From Nocardioides sp. S5 (lineage in GTDB: Bacteria > Actinomycetota > Actinomycetes > Propionibacteriales > Nocardioidaceae): a stretch of DNA of 64,000 nucleotides. The DNA lies in contig NZ_CP022296.1 in the NCBI RefSeq assembly GCF_017310035.1, forward strand, positions 3,286,001 through 3,350,000. Direction: 5' to 3'. The translations under genes were made by a program, and so were the position numbers. This document shows, piece after piece, positions 44,296 to 53,773 of the stretch; the first letter of the stretch is position 1; each line of letters begins with the position of its first letter. The notes beneath the pieces are model-generated. The model saw only the letters and a list, made by a program, of their open reading frames with translations. It ran no database searches and had not been told where the DNA came from.

Positions 44296-45384
44296 TCAGC
44301 GGCGGTGCACGAGCAGCAGGGCGCGGTCGTCGTTGCGGGAGCCCAGTGACTCCACGAGCCGCTTCGCGCCACCCTCGAACTCGCCGCGCAGCAGCCGTTC
44401 GGCCTGCCCGAGCATCCGGTCGATGCCGAGCGCGATGTCGCGGTTGCGGGTCTCGACCATGCCGTCGGTGTAGAGCAGGAGGGCGTCACCGTGGCGCATC
44501 TCGCCCGACACCGCGACGAAGTCCGCCCCGTCGATGAGGCCGAGGACGGGCCCCTCGGACTCGATGACCTCCCAGCGACCGGAGCCGGCATGGCGTACGG
44601 CGGCGGGCGGGTGCCCGGCGCTGCGGATGTCGTAGCGGCCGGTCGCGAGGTCCAGCGAGAGGTGGATCGCGGTCGCGAAGCCCTCGTCCCAGTCCTGGCG
44701 GAGCAGGAAGGTGTTGGCGGCGGGCAGGAACTCGCTCGGGGGCAGCGCGCTCAGGAGGCCACCGATGGCTCCCGAGAGGAGGAGCGCGCGGGTGCCGGCA
44801 CCCTGGCCCTTGCCGGAGACGTCGACCACGGCCACCTCGAGGCGCTGACCGACCCGGGAGGCGACGACGAAGTCCCCGGCGAACGGCGTGCCGCCGGCGG
44901 ACCGCAGCTCGGCGGCGGCGTACCACTCGGCCGGCAGGGCGGGGATGCCGCCCTGGCGCAGGATGCGGTCGCGCAGGTCGACGAACATCGTCTCGCCCTG
45001 GAGGCCGGCCACGCCGAGCCGTGAGCGGCGGAAGGACGACATCATGACCACGAGGCCGATGCCGAAGATGATGACCACGGTGGTGATGATCCGGGGGTTG
45101 AAGGGCTCCTGCCGGATCACCACCACGGCGAGCACGAAGAGCACGAACACGACGAACCACGGCAGTTGCCGCGGGCCGAGCACCAGGCTGGACAGCACGA
45201 GCGGGACCAGCAGGCTCACCAGCGGGACGTAGTCGGGGAAGAACCAGATCGCTGGGCCGAGCGCCGCCGTCACCACGACCAGCAGCACGAGGATCCGGGA
45301 CCCGCGCGGCACCACGCGGTTGACCAGGCTCGCGGCCCGCTGCCGCAGGTCGGGCCCGGGGAGGTGCTCGCGCGCAGAACTCAC
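44296..45384 (-). CDS. Membrane-anchored SpoIIE/PP2C-type serine phosphatase
   Basis: 362 aa. Four to five hydrophobic segments (residues ~30-120: ILVLLVVVTAALGPAIWFF, VSLLVPLVLSSLVLG, WFVVFVLFVLAVVVI, IITTVVIIFGIGLVVMM), then a PPM/SpoIIE domain. Its metal-binding aspartates lie in GDFVVASR, VVDVSGKGQGAGTRAL, TDGMVE and NDDRALLLV. This type dephosphorylates anti-anti-sigma factors to release stress sigma factors; no such partner is in the window. GTG 45384 has GAGGAG 7 nt before it and overlaps the nei2 stop (GTGA). It is the last gene of rpiB-nei2-phosphatase. Confidence 0.9.
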   Translation of the reverse strand: MSSAREHLPGPDLRQRAASLVNRVVPRGSRILVLLVVVTAALGPAIWFFPDYVPLVSLLVPLVLSSLVLGPRQLPWFVVFVLFVLAVVVIRQEPFNPRIITTVVIIFGIGLVVMMSSFRRSRLGVAGLQGETMFVDLRDRILRQGGIPALPAEWYAAAELRSAGGTPFAGDFVVASRVGQRLEVAVVDVSGKGQGAGTRALLLSGAIGGLLSALPPSEFLPAANTFLLRQDWDEGFATAIHLSLDLATGRYDIRSAGHPPAAVRHAGSGRWEVIESEGPVLGLIDGADFVAVSGEMRHGDALLLYTDGMVETRNRDIALGIDRMLGQAERLLRGEFEGGAKRLVESLGSRNDDRALLLVHRR

Positions 45385-46271
45385 GGTCGAGCTCCTCGCG
45401 ACGTCGCAGTGGCCTTGGCTGCTGACTGTACGGCTCGCGAGCGGAACGTGGGCTGACATTTCGGACACCAGAACGAGTTGCGTCCGGCCAGCTCTGCGGT
45501 GCGGACTTCCGCCCCGCAGACCAGGCACGGCATCGAGGTGCGGCGATAGACGTAGACCTCTCCCCCGTGGTCGTCGCGGCGCGGAGCGCGGCCCATCGCC
45601 TCGGGGGTGTGCTCGGGGCGGACCGTGTCGATGCGGCCGGTCCGCACGCCCTCGGCCATCAGCTCCACCAGGTCCGCCCACATGGCGCGCCACTGCCCGA
45701 CCCGCAGCGTGCTGCCTGGACGCGGGGGGTGGATGCGGTGACGGAAGAGCACCTCGGCGCGGTAGACGTTGCCCACGCCCGCAAGGACCTTCTGGTCCAT
45801 CAGCAGGTCGCCGATCGCCCGCGGGCTGCGCGAGATGCGGTGCCACGCGCGGTCGGGGTCGGCGTCGGGACGCAGAGGGTCGGGGCCGAGGCGACCGAGG
45901 ACCTCCGCGCGCCGCTCCGGGCCGATCAGGTCGCACACGATCGCGCCGCGGAGGTCGGCGTACGACAGCGTCCCCGGATCCGCCGCGACCAGTCGCAGCC
46001 GCACCTGCCCGACGGGGTCGGGCACCTCCTCGACCCCCGTGTGCACCGCGAAGGTGCCGATGAGGCCGAGGTGGACGTGGACGAACCGCTCGCCCTCGAG
46101 CTCGACGAACAGGTGCTTGCCGGCGGAGTCGGCGCCGAGCAGGCGCGCGCCGTCGAGCTGCTCGGCGTCCGCGGCGAAGCGGCCCTGCGGCGAGCTCACC
46201 CGGACCGTGTGCCCGGCGAAGGCAGCGGCGAGGTCGTCTGCCAGCTTGCGGAGGGTGTGCCCCTCAGGCAT
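45381..46271 (-). CDS. nei2: Fpg/Nei-family DNA glycosylase (Nei2-like)
   Basis: 296 aa. Removes oxidised bases and cuts abasic sites. The N-terminal Pro-Glu (PEGHT) holds the catalytic amine and acid. LMDQKVLAGVGNVYRAEVLF is the helix-two-turn-helix, and C-L-V-C plus C-P-K-C at ~244-268 form the zinc finger. The sequence resembles actinobacterial Nei2 more than MutM. It overlaps rpiB by 8 nt and the phosphatase by 4 nt. In M. tuberculosis a similar gene (Rv2464c) also follows rpiB. Confidence 0.93.
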   Translation of the reverse strand: MPEGHTLRKLADDLAAAFAGHTVRVSSPQGRFAADAEQLDGARLLGADSAGKHLFVELEGERFVHVHLGLIGTFAVHTGVEEVPDPVGQVRLRLVAADPGTLSYADLRGAIVCDLIGPERRAEVLGRLGPDPLRPDADPDRAWHRISRSPRAIGDLLMDQKVLAGVGNVYRAEVLFRHRIHPPRPGSTLRVGQWRAMWADLVELMAEGVRTGRIDTVRPEHTPEAMGRAPRRDDHGGEVYVYRRTSMPCLVCGAEVRTAELAGRNSFWCPKCQPTFRSRAVQSAAKATATSRGARP

Positions 46272-46800
46272 CCGCGGTCTCGGACGAGGAGTCCGCCCCG
46301 CCCGGGCCGCGCAGCGCCGACTCGGGCAGCGGCGGCAGCTCGCGGGTCTCGTCGTAGACCGACAGCTGGCCGATGCGGCGCACGTGGCGCTCGTCGCCGG
46401 GGAACGGGGTGGCGAGGAAGACCTCGACGAAGCGGGTCATGTCCTCCAGCGAGTGCATCCGGCCGCCCACCGAGACGACGTTGGCGTCGTTGTGCTCACG
46501 GGCGAGGACGGCCGTCTCCTCCGACCACACGAGGGCGCAGCGCACACCGGTCACCTTGTTGGCGGCGATCTGCTCGCCGTTGCCGGAGCCCCCGATGACC
46601 ACGCCGAGACTCATCCTCCCCTCGGCCCGGTCCGCGACCACGCCCTCGCCCGCGCGCAGGCAGAAGACGGGGTAGTCGTCGAGGGCGTCGTAGACGAACG
46701 GTCCGTGGTCGACGACCTCGTGGTCGTGGTCGAGCAACCACGCGGTGAGGTGGTCCTTCAGCTCGAGGCCGGCATGGTCGGAGCCCAGGTGAACGCGCAT
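46264..46800 (-). CDS. rpiB: Ribose-5-phosphate isomerase B
   Basis: 178 aa. Interconverts ribulose- and ribose-5-phosphate. MRVHLGSDHAG is the N-terminal signature; GGSGNGEQIAANK near 71 and the mycobacterial-type HNDANVVSVGGR follow. It has an extended, disordered C-terminus (PPLPES...SSETADA). ATG 46800 was chosen over 46812 because it gives the family N-terminus. Confidence 0.95.
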   Translation of the reverse strand: MRVHLGSDHAGLELKDHLTAWLLDHDHEVVDHGPFVYDALDDYPVFCLRAGEGVVADRAEGRMSLGVVIGGSGNGEQIAANKVTGVRCALVWSEETAVLAREHNDANVVSVGGRMHSLEDMTRFVEVFLATPFPGDERHVRRIGQLSVYDETRELPPLPESALRGPGGADSSSETADA

Positions 46801-46821
46801 GGCCGACATCATCTCAAGGCC

Positions 46822-47715
46822 CTACGGACCGACGCGCTCGAGGTGCTGGTCGAGCCAGCCCGCGACCTGCCGCACCAGCGGCTCGGAGGCGGTGAAGTGC
46901 GCGTGGCGCCAGAAGCCGTGGGTCTGGCCCAGGCAGCGGATGCCGACGGTCTCCACGCCGGCCTCGGCGCAGCGGCGCGCGAGCTCCTCGCCCTCGTCGC
47001 GCAGCGGGTCGTGCTCGGCGGTCGCGACGAAGGTCGCCGGCAGCGTGCGGAGGCGGTCGGAGAGCAGCGGCGCCAGGTCGGGGTCGTCGAAGTCGGCCTC
47101 GGTGCGGGCGTACTGCTCCCAGTACCAGCGCGCCTCGGAGGGGTCGAAGCCCGACCCCGGCCCCTCGCTCCACGACGGGAAGCTGTTGTGCGGGTCGAGG
47201 AAGGGGTAGACCAGCGCGACCGCGCGGAAGAACCCCGGGTTGCGCAGGGCCGCGACCAGCGCGAGGTTGGCGCCGGCGGAGTCGCCGTGGACGGCGTACG
47301 GCCCGGCCAGACCGGGGTCGGCCCCCTCACGACGGAGCCAGCCCACCACGGTGTCGAGGTCGTCCGGCGCAGCGGGGAACGGGTCCTCGGGCGGGCGCCG
47401 GTAGTCCACGCTCAGCACCGGGCGGCGCAGGCGGTTGGCGAAGCGCCGGCAGATCCCGTCGTGGACGTCGACGTCGTTGAGCACGAAGCCACCGCCGTGG
47501 GCGTGCACGACCAGGCCCGGGAGGGCGTCGTCGGGCGTGAAGAGGCGGCAGCGTACGCCGTCCGCGTCGAGGTCCTCCACCGCAGCGACGTCCTCGCGCG
47601 GCAGACGAAGGTTCGCCTGCCGGGCCTCCTCGCGGTGGGCGGCGAGGTCGAAGCCGGGCGCACCGAGGACCGGGCCGGCATCGGCCTCGACCGCAGCCCG
47701 CACCTCGGGGTACAT
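46822..47715 (-). CDS. Alpha/beta hydrolase, HSL-type esterase
   Basis: 297 aa. Oxyanion motif HGGGF near residue 83, nucleophile elbow GDSAGANLA near 149, and the late His in GQTHGFWRH near 269. This is the hormone-sensitive-lipase-like esterase family, which hydrolyses small acyl esters. No signal peptide, so cytosolic. The start overlaps the upstream LURP-one gene stop (TGATG). In M. tuberculosis an unrelated-strand lipP lies in this neighbourhood. Substrate unknown. Confidence 0.9.
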   Translation of the reverse strand: MYPEVRAAVEADAGPVLGAPGFDLAAHREEARQANLRLPREDVAAVEDLDADGVRCRLFTPDDALPGLVVHAHGGGFVLNDVDVHDGICRRFANRLRRPVLSVDYRRPPEDPFPAAPDDLDTVVGWLRREGADPGLAGPYAVHGDSAGANLALVAALRNPGFFRAVALVYPFLDPHNSFPSWSEGPGSGFDPSEARWYWEQYARTEADFDDPDLAPLLSDRLRTLPATFVATAEHDPLRDEGEELARRCAEAGVETVGIRCLGQTHGFWRHAHFTASEPLVRQVAGWLDQHLERVGP

Positions 47716-48296
47716 CAGCGCGACATGAGCGCGTCGAGCGCCACCGCGACCGCGGCGGCGACGCGGAAGTCGACGCGCTGGTCGGGGACGGTGACGCGGT
47801 AGCGATCGCCGAACGACATCTTGCGCTCCACCGAGAAGAGCGGGGCGCCCTGGGCGTCGACGAAGTCGAAGTGGATGGGGATGAAGTCGAGGTCGGCGAA
47901 GCGGCGCAGGAGACCGACGACGGCGTTGCGCTCCTGGCCGGTGCCGCTGTAGCCCGGACCCTCGATGTGGAAGGTCGAGCGCAGCAGCGAGGCGCCGAAG
48001 TCCTTCTTGAAGAAGCCGATCTGCGCGCCGGACTCGTCGGTGATGTCGTAGCCGGCGTTGAGGTCGAGCTTCCTGCGGGCCTTGAAGCCGAACACCGCCC
48101 GGGACTTGCCGGTGTCGGCGAAGAAGGTCACCTGCTCCTTGAAGGCCATCCGCTTCTGCTCCGCCAGCGCCATCAGGCGCGTGGGGTTGCCGGCCGCGTC
48201 TGACTCGGAGACCTCGTAGCGGTTGATCATCATGGTCAGCTTCTGCTTGACCACGAAGTGCGGCAGATACATCTCGGCACGGCTCTCGGACGACAT
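47715..48296 (-). CDS. LURP-one-related (tubby C-terminal-like) protein
   Basis: 193 aa. A short start is followed by YLPHFVVKQKLTMMINRYEV, MALAEQKRMAFKEQVTFF, ARRKLDLNAGYDITDESGAQIGFFKKDF and FSVERKMSFGDRYRV. This is the beta-strand pattern of the LURP-one/tubby-like fold seen in actinobacterial proteins. The last strand is hydrophobic (VAAAVAVALDAL). The fold binds membrane lipids in eukaryotes; no role is known in bacteria. It lies 13 bp after the metG stop and overlaps the esterase by 1 nt. Confidence 0.75.
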   Translation of the reverse strand: MSSESRAEMYLPHFVVKQKLTMMINRYEVSESDAAGNPTRLMALAEQKRMAFKEQVTFFADTGKSRAVFGFKARRKLDLNAGYDITDESGAQIGFFKKDFGASLLRSTFHIEGPGYSGTGQERNAVVGLLRRFADLDFIPIHFDFVDAQGAPLFSVERKMSFGDRYRVTVPDQRVDFRVAAAVAVALDALMSR

Positions 48297-48309
48297 GCGC
48301 AGAGCCTAG

Positions 48310-50112
48310 TCAGCCGCTGACGCGGGCGAGCTCCTCCTCGACCACCGAGGGGTCGAGCTTGGTGAAGACCGGCGTCGGCTTGTCCACCTTCGCGCCCACC
48401 ACGACCGGGCGCGACTCCCACGCCGGCGTCGAGGCGTAGTCGCCGGTGATGACGGAGTACGACGTGTGGCCCGCGCCGTTGTCGGGCTCGAGCTCGTCGA
48501 CCTGCTCGATGCGGGGCATCGGCATGAACTCGCCCTCCCCGCCGAGCACGGTGTGCACCTTGTTGGCCGAGTGCGGCAGGAACGGCGACAGCAGCGTGTT
48601 GCAGTCGCTGACGCACTGGGCCGCGACGTGCAGGACGGTGCCGAGGCGCTCGCGCTGCGACTCGTCCTTCATCTTGTAGGGCTCGGTGACGGTGAGGTAT
48701 TTGTTCACCTCGCCGACGATGCGCATCGCCTCGGCGACGGCGGCCCGCAGCCGGTGCTTCTCCACCAGGTCGCCGACGGAGGTGAAGCCGTCGCGGACGG
48801 TCGTGAGCACCTGCTCGTCGACCTCCTCGAGAGGGCCCGCGGCGGGGATCTCGCCGAAGCTCTTCGCGATCATCGTCGCGGTGCGGTTGACCAGGTTGCC
48901 CCAGCCGGCCACGAGCTCGGAGTTGTTGCGGGTGACGAAGTCGGCCCAGGTGAAGGCGGCGTCGGAGGTCTCCGGACCGGCGGCACAGATGTAGTAGCGC
49001 AGCGCGTCGGGGCCGTAGCGGGCCAGGAAGTCGCCGACGTAGATGACGTTGCCGCGGCTGGTGGAGAACTGTGAGTCGCCGAAGGTGAGGAACTCGCTGG
49101 AGACCACCTCGGTCGGCAGGTTGAGGGTGCCGAACGTCCCGGCGTCACCGCCGCGCGAGCCCTGGCCGTTGTAGGCGAGGAGCTCCGCGGGCCAGATCTG
49201 CGAGTGGAAGACGATGTTGTCCTTGCCCATGAAGTAGTAGGACTCGGCGTCGGCGTCGTTCCACCACTCACGCCACTTGTCCGGCTCGCCGAGGCGGCGG
49301 GCCCACTCGATGGAGGCCGAGAGGTAGCCGATGACGGCGTCGAACCAGACGTAGAGGCGCTTGGTCGGCTGGTCCTCCCAGCCCGGAACCGGGATGCCCC
49401 AGTCGATGTCGCGGGTCATCGCCCGCGGCCGGATCTCCTTGAGGATGTTCTGGCTGAACTTGATGACGTTGGGGCGCCACAGACCGGTCGCCTCACGCTG
49501 GTCGAGCCACTCCCCCAGCGCCTCGGCGAGCGAGGGCAGGTCGAGGAACCAGTGCTGGGTGTCCCTGAACTCCGGTGTCTCGCCGTTGATCCGCGACTTC
49601 GGGTCGATCAGGTCGGTGGGGTCGAGCTGGTTGCCGCAGTTGTCGCACTGGTCGCCGCGCGCACCGGCGTACTTGCAGATCGGGCAGGTGCCCTCGATGT
49701 AGCGGTCCGGCAGGGTGCGACCGGTGGAGGGGCTGATCGCGGTCTGCGTCGTCTCCTCGACCATGTAGCCGTTGCGGCGGCAGGTCTCGAACATCTCCTG
49801 GACCACGGCGTAGTGGTTGCCGCTGGTCGTGCGGGTGAACAGGTCGTAGGACAGGCCCAGGCCGCAGAGGTCGTCGACGATGACCTGGTTGTACGTGTCG
49901 ACCAGCTCGCGGGCGGGCACGCCCTCGTTGTCGGCGAGCACCAGGATCGGCGTCCCGTGCTCGTCGGTGCCGCTCACCATCAGCACGTCGTGGCCCGCCA
50001 TCCGCATGAACCGGCTGAACACGTCGGAGGGCACACCGAAACCGGCCACGTGGCCGATGTGGCGCGGGCCGTTGGTGTACGGCCAGGCGACGGCGGACAG
50101 GACACGAGTCAT
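48310..50112 (-). CDS. metG: Methionyl-tRNA synthetase
   Basis: 600 aa. Charges tRNA-Met. The HIGH motif is exact (HIGH, residues 18-21). C-P-I-C and C-D-N-C near 143-160 form the zinc knuckle. The catalytic [16 protein letters not shown] and the anticodon-binding helical domain follow, without the C-terminal EMAP-like tRNA-binding domain. The KMSKS position near 350 reads QFSTSRG, lacking both lysines of the canonical motif. ATG 50112 ([15 protein letters not shown]) is the usual family start. Confidence 0.95.
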   Translation of the reverse strand: MTRVLSAVAWPYTNGPRHIGHVAGFGVPSDVFSRFMRMAGHDVLMVSGTDEHGTPILVLADNEGVPARELVDTYNQVIVDDLCGLGLSYDLFTRTTSGNHYAVVQEMFETCRRNGYMVEETTQTAISPSTGRTLPDRYIEGTCPICKYAGARGDQCDNCGNQLDPTDLIDPKSRINGETPEFRDTQHWFLDLPSLAEALGEWLDQREATGLWRPNVIKFSQNILKEIRPRAMTRDIDWGIPVPGWEDQPTKRLYVWFDAVIGYLSASIEWARRLGEPDKWREWWNDADAESYYFMGKDNIVFHSQIWPAELLAYNGQGSRGGDAGTFGTLNLPTEVVSSEFLTFGDSQFSTSRGNVIYVGDFLARYGPDALRYYICAAGPETSDAAFTWADFVTRNNSELVAGWGNLVNRTATMIAKSFGEIPAAGPLEEVDEQVLTTVRDGFTSVGDLVEKHRLRAAVAEAMRIVGEVNKYLTVTEPYKMKDESQRERLGTVLHVAAQCVSDCNTLLSPFLPHSANKVHTVLGGEGEFMPMPRIEQVDELEPDNGAGHTSYSVITGDYASTPAWESRPVVVGAKVDKPTPVFTKLDPSVVEEELARVSG

Positions 50113-50178
50113 GGGCGCCAGCCTAGTGAGGGTCGCACGACGTCTTCACGGCGGTACGACGCGCGGACGGTCGAGCGC

Positions 50179-50442
50179 TCAGGCACGCCCCGGCGTGGGT
50201 GGACGCAGGCCGGACCGCACCAGTCCGACCGACAGGCAGGTGAGGAACAGGCTCAGCCCCACGACGCCGGACTCCGGGACGGTGGCGACCGTGCCGACGA
50301 GGATCCAGGCGAGCACCGCTGCCGCGATCCCCACCATCGTCGTGCCCAGCACGCGCGCTCGCGTCGGTGCGCTGCCGCGTGCGAGGGCGGCCACCCCCAG
50401 GCACGTCGCCATCGCGACGGCCACCAGCAGTGTGGCGAGCAT
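50179..50442 (-). CDS. Small hypothetical membrane protein
   Basis: 87 aa, no family recognised. Three hydrophobic segments: residues 1-21 (MLATLLVAVAMATCLGVAAL), 32-51 (LGTTMVGIAAAVLAWILVGTV) and 58-75 (SGVVGLSLFLTCLSVGLV). GGGGGA lies 5 nt before ATG 50442, which supports a real gene. It sits alone between the DsbA-like gene and metG. Confidence 0.6.
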   Translation of the reverse strand: MLATLLVAVAMATCLGVAALARGSAPTRARVLGTTMVGIAAAVLAWILVGTVATVPESGVVGLSLFLTCLSVGLVRSGLRPPTPGRA

Positions 50443-50508
50443 ATGAGTCCCCCGGTCCCTCGTGCGGTAGCCCGAGGCTACTCCCGCGACGAGGGGCGGA
50501 GGAAGGAC

Positions 50509-51108
50509 TCAGCTGAAGTCGAGGTCGCCGGTCCGCGAGCGCTTGAGCTCGTAGAAGTAGGGGAACTTCGCGACCGCGACGGCGCCGTCCCAGAGCTCGC
50601 CGGCCTCCTCGCCGCGCGGGATCTTCGACAGCACCGGACCGAAGAAGGCCGAGCCGTTGATGTGGATCGTCGGGGTGCCGACGTCGTCGCCGACCGGGTC
50701 CATGCCCTCGTGGTGGCTCGTGGCCACGGCCTCGTCGAGGGACGCGTCGTCCCAGGCCTCGATCAGCTCGGGGGGCAGGCCCACGTCGGCCAGGGAGGCG
50801 GCGACGGTCTCGCGCGTCAGCTCCTCGCCGTTGTTGTGGTGACGGGTGCCGACGGCGGTGTACCACTGCCCGAGGACCGCGTTGTCGTGCTCCTGGGCGA
50901 TCTTGATCGCGACGCGCACGGGCTTCTCGGTGCCCTGCAGCATCTCGCGGTAGTCGGCCGGGATGTCCTTGTCCTTGTTGAGGTAGGCCAGCGACATCAC
51001 GTGCCACTGCACCTCGATGTCACGGACCTGCTCGACCTCGCGGATCCAGCGCGAGGTGATCCAGGCGAACGGGCAGAGCGGGTCGAACCAGAGGTCAGCG
51101 GTAGCCAT
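50509..51108 (-). CDS. DsbA-family thioredoxin-fold protein (Rv2466c-like)
   Basis: 199 aa. ADLWFDPLCPFAWITSRWI, VQWHVMSLAYLN, MDPVGDDVGTPTIHING and FFGPVLSKIPRGEEAGELWD are close to M. tuberculosis Rv2466c, a mycothiol-dependent reductase with nitroreductase activity. The active site here is C-P-F-A (Cys12), whereas Rv2466c as I recall has C-P-W-C, so only one catalytic cysteine is present. Divergent from pepN, the same arrangement as Rv2466c/Rv2467. ATG 51108 gives the family start. No signal peptide. Confidence 0.9.
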   Translation of the reverse strand: MATADLWFDPLCPFAWITSRWIREVEQVRDIEVQWHVMSLAYLNKDKDIPADYREMLQGTEKPVRVAIKIAQEHDNAVLGQWYTAVGTRHHNNGEELTRETVAASLADVGLPPELIEAWDDASLDEAVATSHHEGMDPVGDDVGTPTIHINGSAFFGPVLSKIPRGEEAGELWDGAVAVAKFPYFYELKRSRTGDLDFS

Positions 51109-51187
51109 GTCCACATCAATCCCTCGCCCCGGCCACCTATTCCCCACCGGTGTCGGTCGACCCCCTCCCCGGTGGCAGGATGCCCGC

Positions 51188-53743
51188 ATGCCTGGAACCA
51201 ACCTCACCCGGGACGAGGCCGCCACCCGCGCCGCCCTCCTGGACGTCACGTCGTACACCATCGACCTGGACCTCACGAGCGCCACCCAGCCCGACCAGGG
51301 CACGTTCTCCTCCACCACCACGCTGGAGTTCACCTGCCGCGAGCCCGGCTCGAGCACCTTCGCCGACCTCGTCGCGCCCACGGTCCGCGAGATCACCCTC
51401 AACGGCCGCAGCCTCGACCCCGCGACGGCGTACGTCGACAGCCGCATCGCGCTCGACGACCTCGAGACGACCAACACGCTCGTCGTGACCGCCGACTGCG
51501 CCTACTCCAACACCGGCGAGGGCCTGCACCGCTTCGTCGACCCGGCCGACGACAAGGTCTACCTCTACAGCCAGTTCGAGGTGCCCGACGCCCGCCGCGT
51601 CTTCACCACCTTCGAGCAGCCCGACCTCAAGTCGGTCTTCACCTTCAACGTCACCGCCCCCTCGCACTGGGTCGTGGTCTCCAACGCCGAGACCCCCGAG
51701 CCCCGCGAGGTGCGCGACGGCGCCTCGGTGTGGAGCTTCCCCACCACCAAGAAGATGTCGACCTACATCACCGCCGTCGTGGCCGGTGAGTACCACGGCG
51801 AGTTCGACACCTACGAGGGCAGGTTCGGCACGATCCCGCTCGGCCACTACTGCCGCCAGTCGCTCAAGGAGCACATGGACACCGCCGAGCTGGTCGCGCT
51901 GACCAAGCAGAGCTTCGCGTGGTTCGAGGAGCAGTTCGACTACCCCTACCCCTTCGGCAAGTACGACCAGCTCTACGTCCCGGAGTACAACGCCGGCGCG
52001 ATGGAGAACGCCGGCTGCGTGACCCTGCGCGACGAGTACCTCCCCCGCAGCCGCCAGCCGCGCTCGTTCTTCGAGTTCCGCACCTCGGTGATCACCCACG
52101 AGATGGCGCACATGTGGTTCGGCGACCTGGTGACCATGAAGTGGTGGGACGACCTCTGGCTCAACGAGTCGTTCGCGGAGTGGGCCTGCTACTGGTGCGA
52201 GGCCAACGCGACCGACTTCACCGACGCCTGGACCGGCTTCGCCAACGCCCGCAAGCAGACCGGCTACCGCGCCGACCAGCTGCCCTCGACGCACCCGATC
52301 GCGGCCGACAACGTCGACCTGCACGCCGTCGAGGTCAACTTCGACATGATCACCTACGCCAAGGGCGCGTCGGTGCTCAAGCAGCTCGTCGCGTGGGTGG
52401 GCCTCGAGCCCTTCCTCAAGGGCCTGCGCGTCTACTTCAAGGAGTGGGAGTACGGCAACCCGGAGTTCAAGGACCTGCTCGCCACGCTCGAGGAGTCCTC
52501 CGGCCGCGAGCTCCAGGGCTGGGCGCAGGAGTGGCTCCAGACCGCTGGCGTGAACACCCTCTCCCCGTCGTTCGAGCTGGGCGAGGACGGCACCTACTCC
52601 TCCTTCGCCGTCGCGCAGACCGCGGCGCAGGAGTGGCCGACGCTGCGTCGCCACCGCCTCGGCATCGGCCTGTACGACGCCGACGCCTCGGGCCGTCTCG
52701 TGCGCCGCGACTACCTCGAGGTCGACGTCGAGGGCGCCACCACCGACGTCCCCGAGCTGGTCGGCGTCCAGCAGCCCGCGCTGCTGCTGCTCAACGACGA
52801 GGACCACGCCTACGCCAAGATCCGCCTCGACGAGCGGTCCCTGGCCACCGCGATCTCCGCGCTGTCGACCTTCGAGGACTCGCTCCCCCGCGCACTCGTG
52901 TGGGGCGCCACGTGGGACATGACCCGCGACGGCGAGATGCGGGCGCGCGACTGGGTCGACCTGGTCCTCGCCAACATCGGTGAGGAGACCGACGCCTGGG
53001 CCGTGACCCGGATCCCCGCGTCCACCGCGCTCGCGGTCCACTCCTACTCCGACCCCGCGCACCGCGCCGAGCTGCGCGCGACCTGGGAGCGCGGACTGCG
53101 AGAGCTGCTGCTCGCCGCCGAGGCCGGCAGCGACCATCAGCTGACCTTCGCCCGGTCGTACGCCGCCGCGGCGCACAGCGACGCCGCGCTCGACGACCTC
53201 GTCGGCCTGCTCGACGGTTCCTTCACGATCGAGGGCCTGGCCGTCGACCAGGACATGCGCTGGGTGCTCATCACCGCCCTGGCGAAGTCGGGTCGCTTCG
53301 GCGACGCCGAGATCGACGCCGAGCTCGAGGTCGACAAGACCATCTCCGGCAAGGAGCAGGCTGCCGCGGCCCGGGTCTCGCAGCCCACCGCAGAGGCCAA
53401 GGAGGCCGGCTGGAACGCCATCCTCGACCCGGCCACGCCCAACGAGACGTCGCGCGAGATGGTCTTCTCCATCTTCCGCTTCGGCCAGGAGGACGTGCTC
53501 GAGCCCTACCTTGAGAAGTTCCTCACCGCCGCCGACACGGTCATCGACACCCTCGGCTTCCACAAGGCCTCGACGGTGCTCGAGTACGGCTTCCCCAAGC
53601 CCCTCGGCTCGCAGGCGACGCTGGACCGCCTCGACGCGTGGCTGGCCGACAACCGCGCCCCCAAGGGTGCGCAGCGCTACGTCGGGGAGGCACGCTCCGA
53701 GATCGCCCGGGCGCTCGCCGCCCAGGCCTGCGACGCCCGCTGA
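51188..53743 (+). CDS. pepN: Aminopeptidase N (M1 family)
   Basis: 851 aa. Zinc aminopeptidase that removes N-terminal residues. GAMENAG near residue 270 is the exopeptidase motif; HEMAHMWFG near 303 and NESFAEW 18 residues on give HExxH-x18-E. The C-terminal helical ERAP1-like domain is complete. ATG 51188 (MPGTNLTRDEA) was chosen; the frame is open further upstream across the divergent gene. No ribosome binding site is obvious, and CAGGAT ends 6 nt before the ATG, so it may be leaderless. Cytosolic. Confidence 0.97.
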   Translation: MPGTNLTRDEAATRAALLDVTSYTIDLDLTSATQPDQGTFSSTTTLEFTCREPGSSTFADLVAPTVREITLNGRSLDPATAYVDSRIALDDLETTNTLVVTADCAYSNTGEGLHRFVDPADDKVYLYSQFEVPDARRVFTTFEQPDLKSVFTFNVTAPSHWVVVSNAETPEPREVRDGASVWSFPTTKKMSTYITAVVAGEYHGEFDTYEGRFGTIPLGHYCRQSLKEHMDTAELVALTKQSFAWFEEQFDYPYPFGKYDQLYVPEYNAGAMENAGCVTLRDEYLPRSRQPRSFFEFRTSVITHEMAHMWFGDLVTMKWWDDLWLNESFAEWACYWCEANATDFTDAWTGFANARKQTGYRADQLPSTHPIAADNVDLHAVEVNFDMITYAKGASVLKQLVAWVGLEPFLKGLRVYFKEWEYGNPEFKDLLATLEESSGRELQGWAQEWLQTAGVNTLSPSFELGEDGTYSSFAVAQTAAQEWPTLRRHRLGIGLYDADASGRLVRRDYLEVDVEGATTDVPELVGVQQPALLLLNDEDHAYAKIRLDERSLATAISALSTFEDSLPRALVWGATWDMTRDGEMRARDWVDLVLANIGEETDAWAVTRIPASTALAVHSYSDPAHRAELRATWERGLRELLLAAEAGSDHQLTFARSYAAAAHSDAALDDLVGLLDGSFTIEGLAVDQDMRWVLITALAKSGRFGDAEIDAELEVDKTISGKEQAAAARVSQPTAEAKEAGWNAILDPATPNETSREMVFSIFRFGQEDVLEPYLEKFLTAADTVIDTLGFHKASTVLEYGFPKPLGSQATLDRLDAWLADNRAPKGAQRYVGEARSEIARALAAQACDAR

Positions 53744-53773
53744 GCGGGCACTTCCTCGCGGTGGACCACGTCG

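Noticed and set aside
43872-44537. Plus-strand frame across the two tRNA genes
   Set aside because: It runs through both tRNAs and the 3' end of the phosphatase on the other strand; Arg-rich noise.
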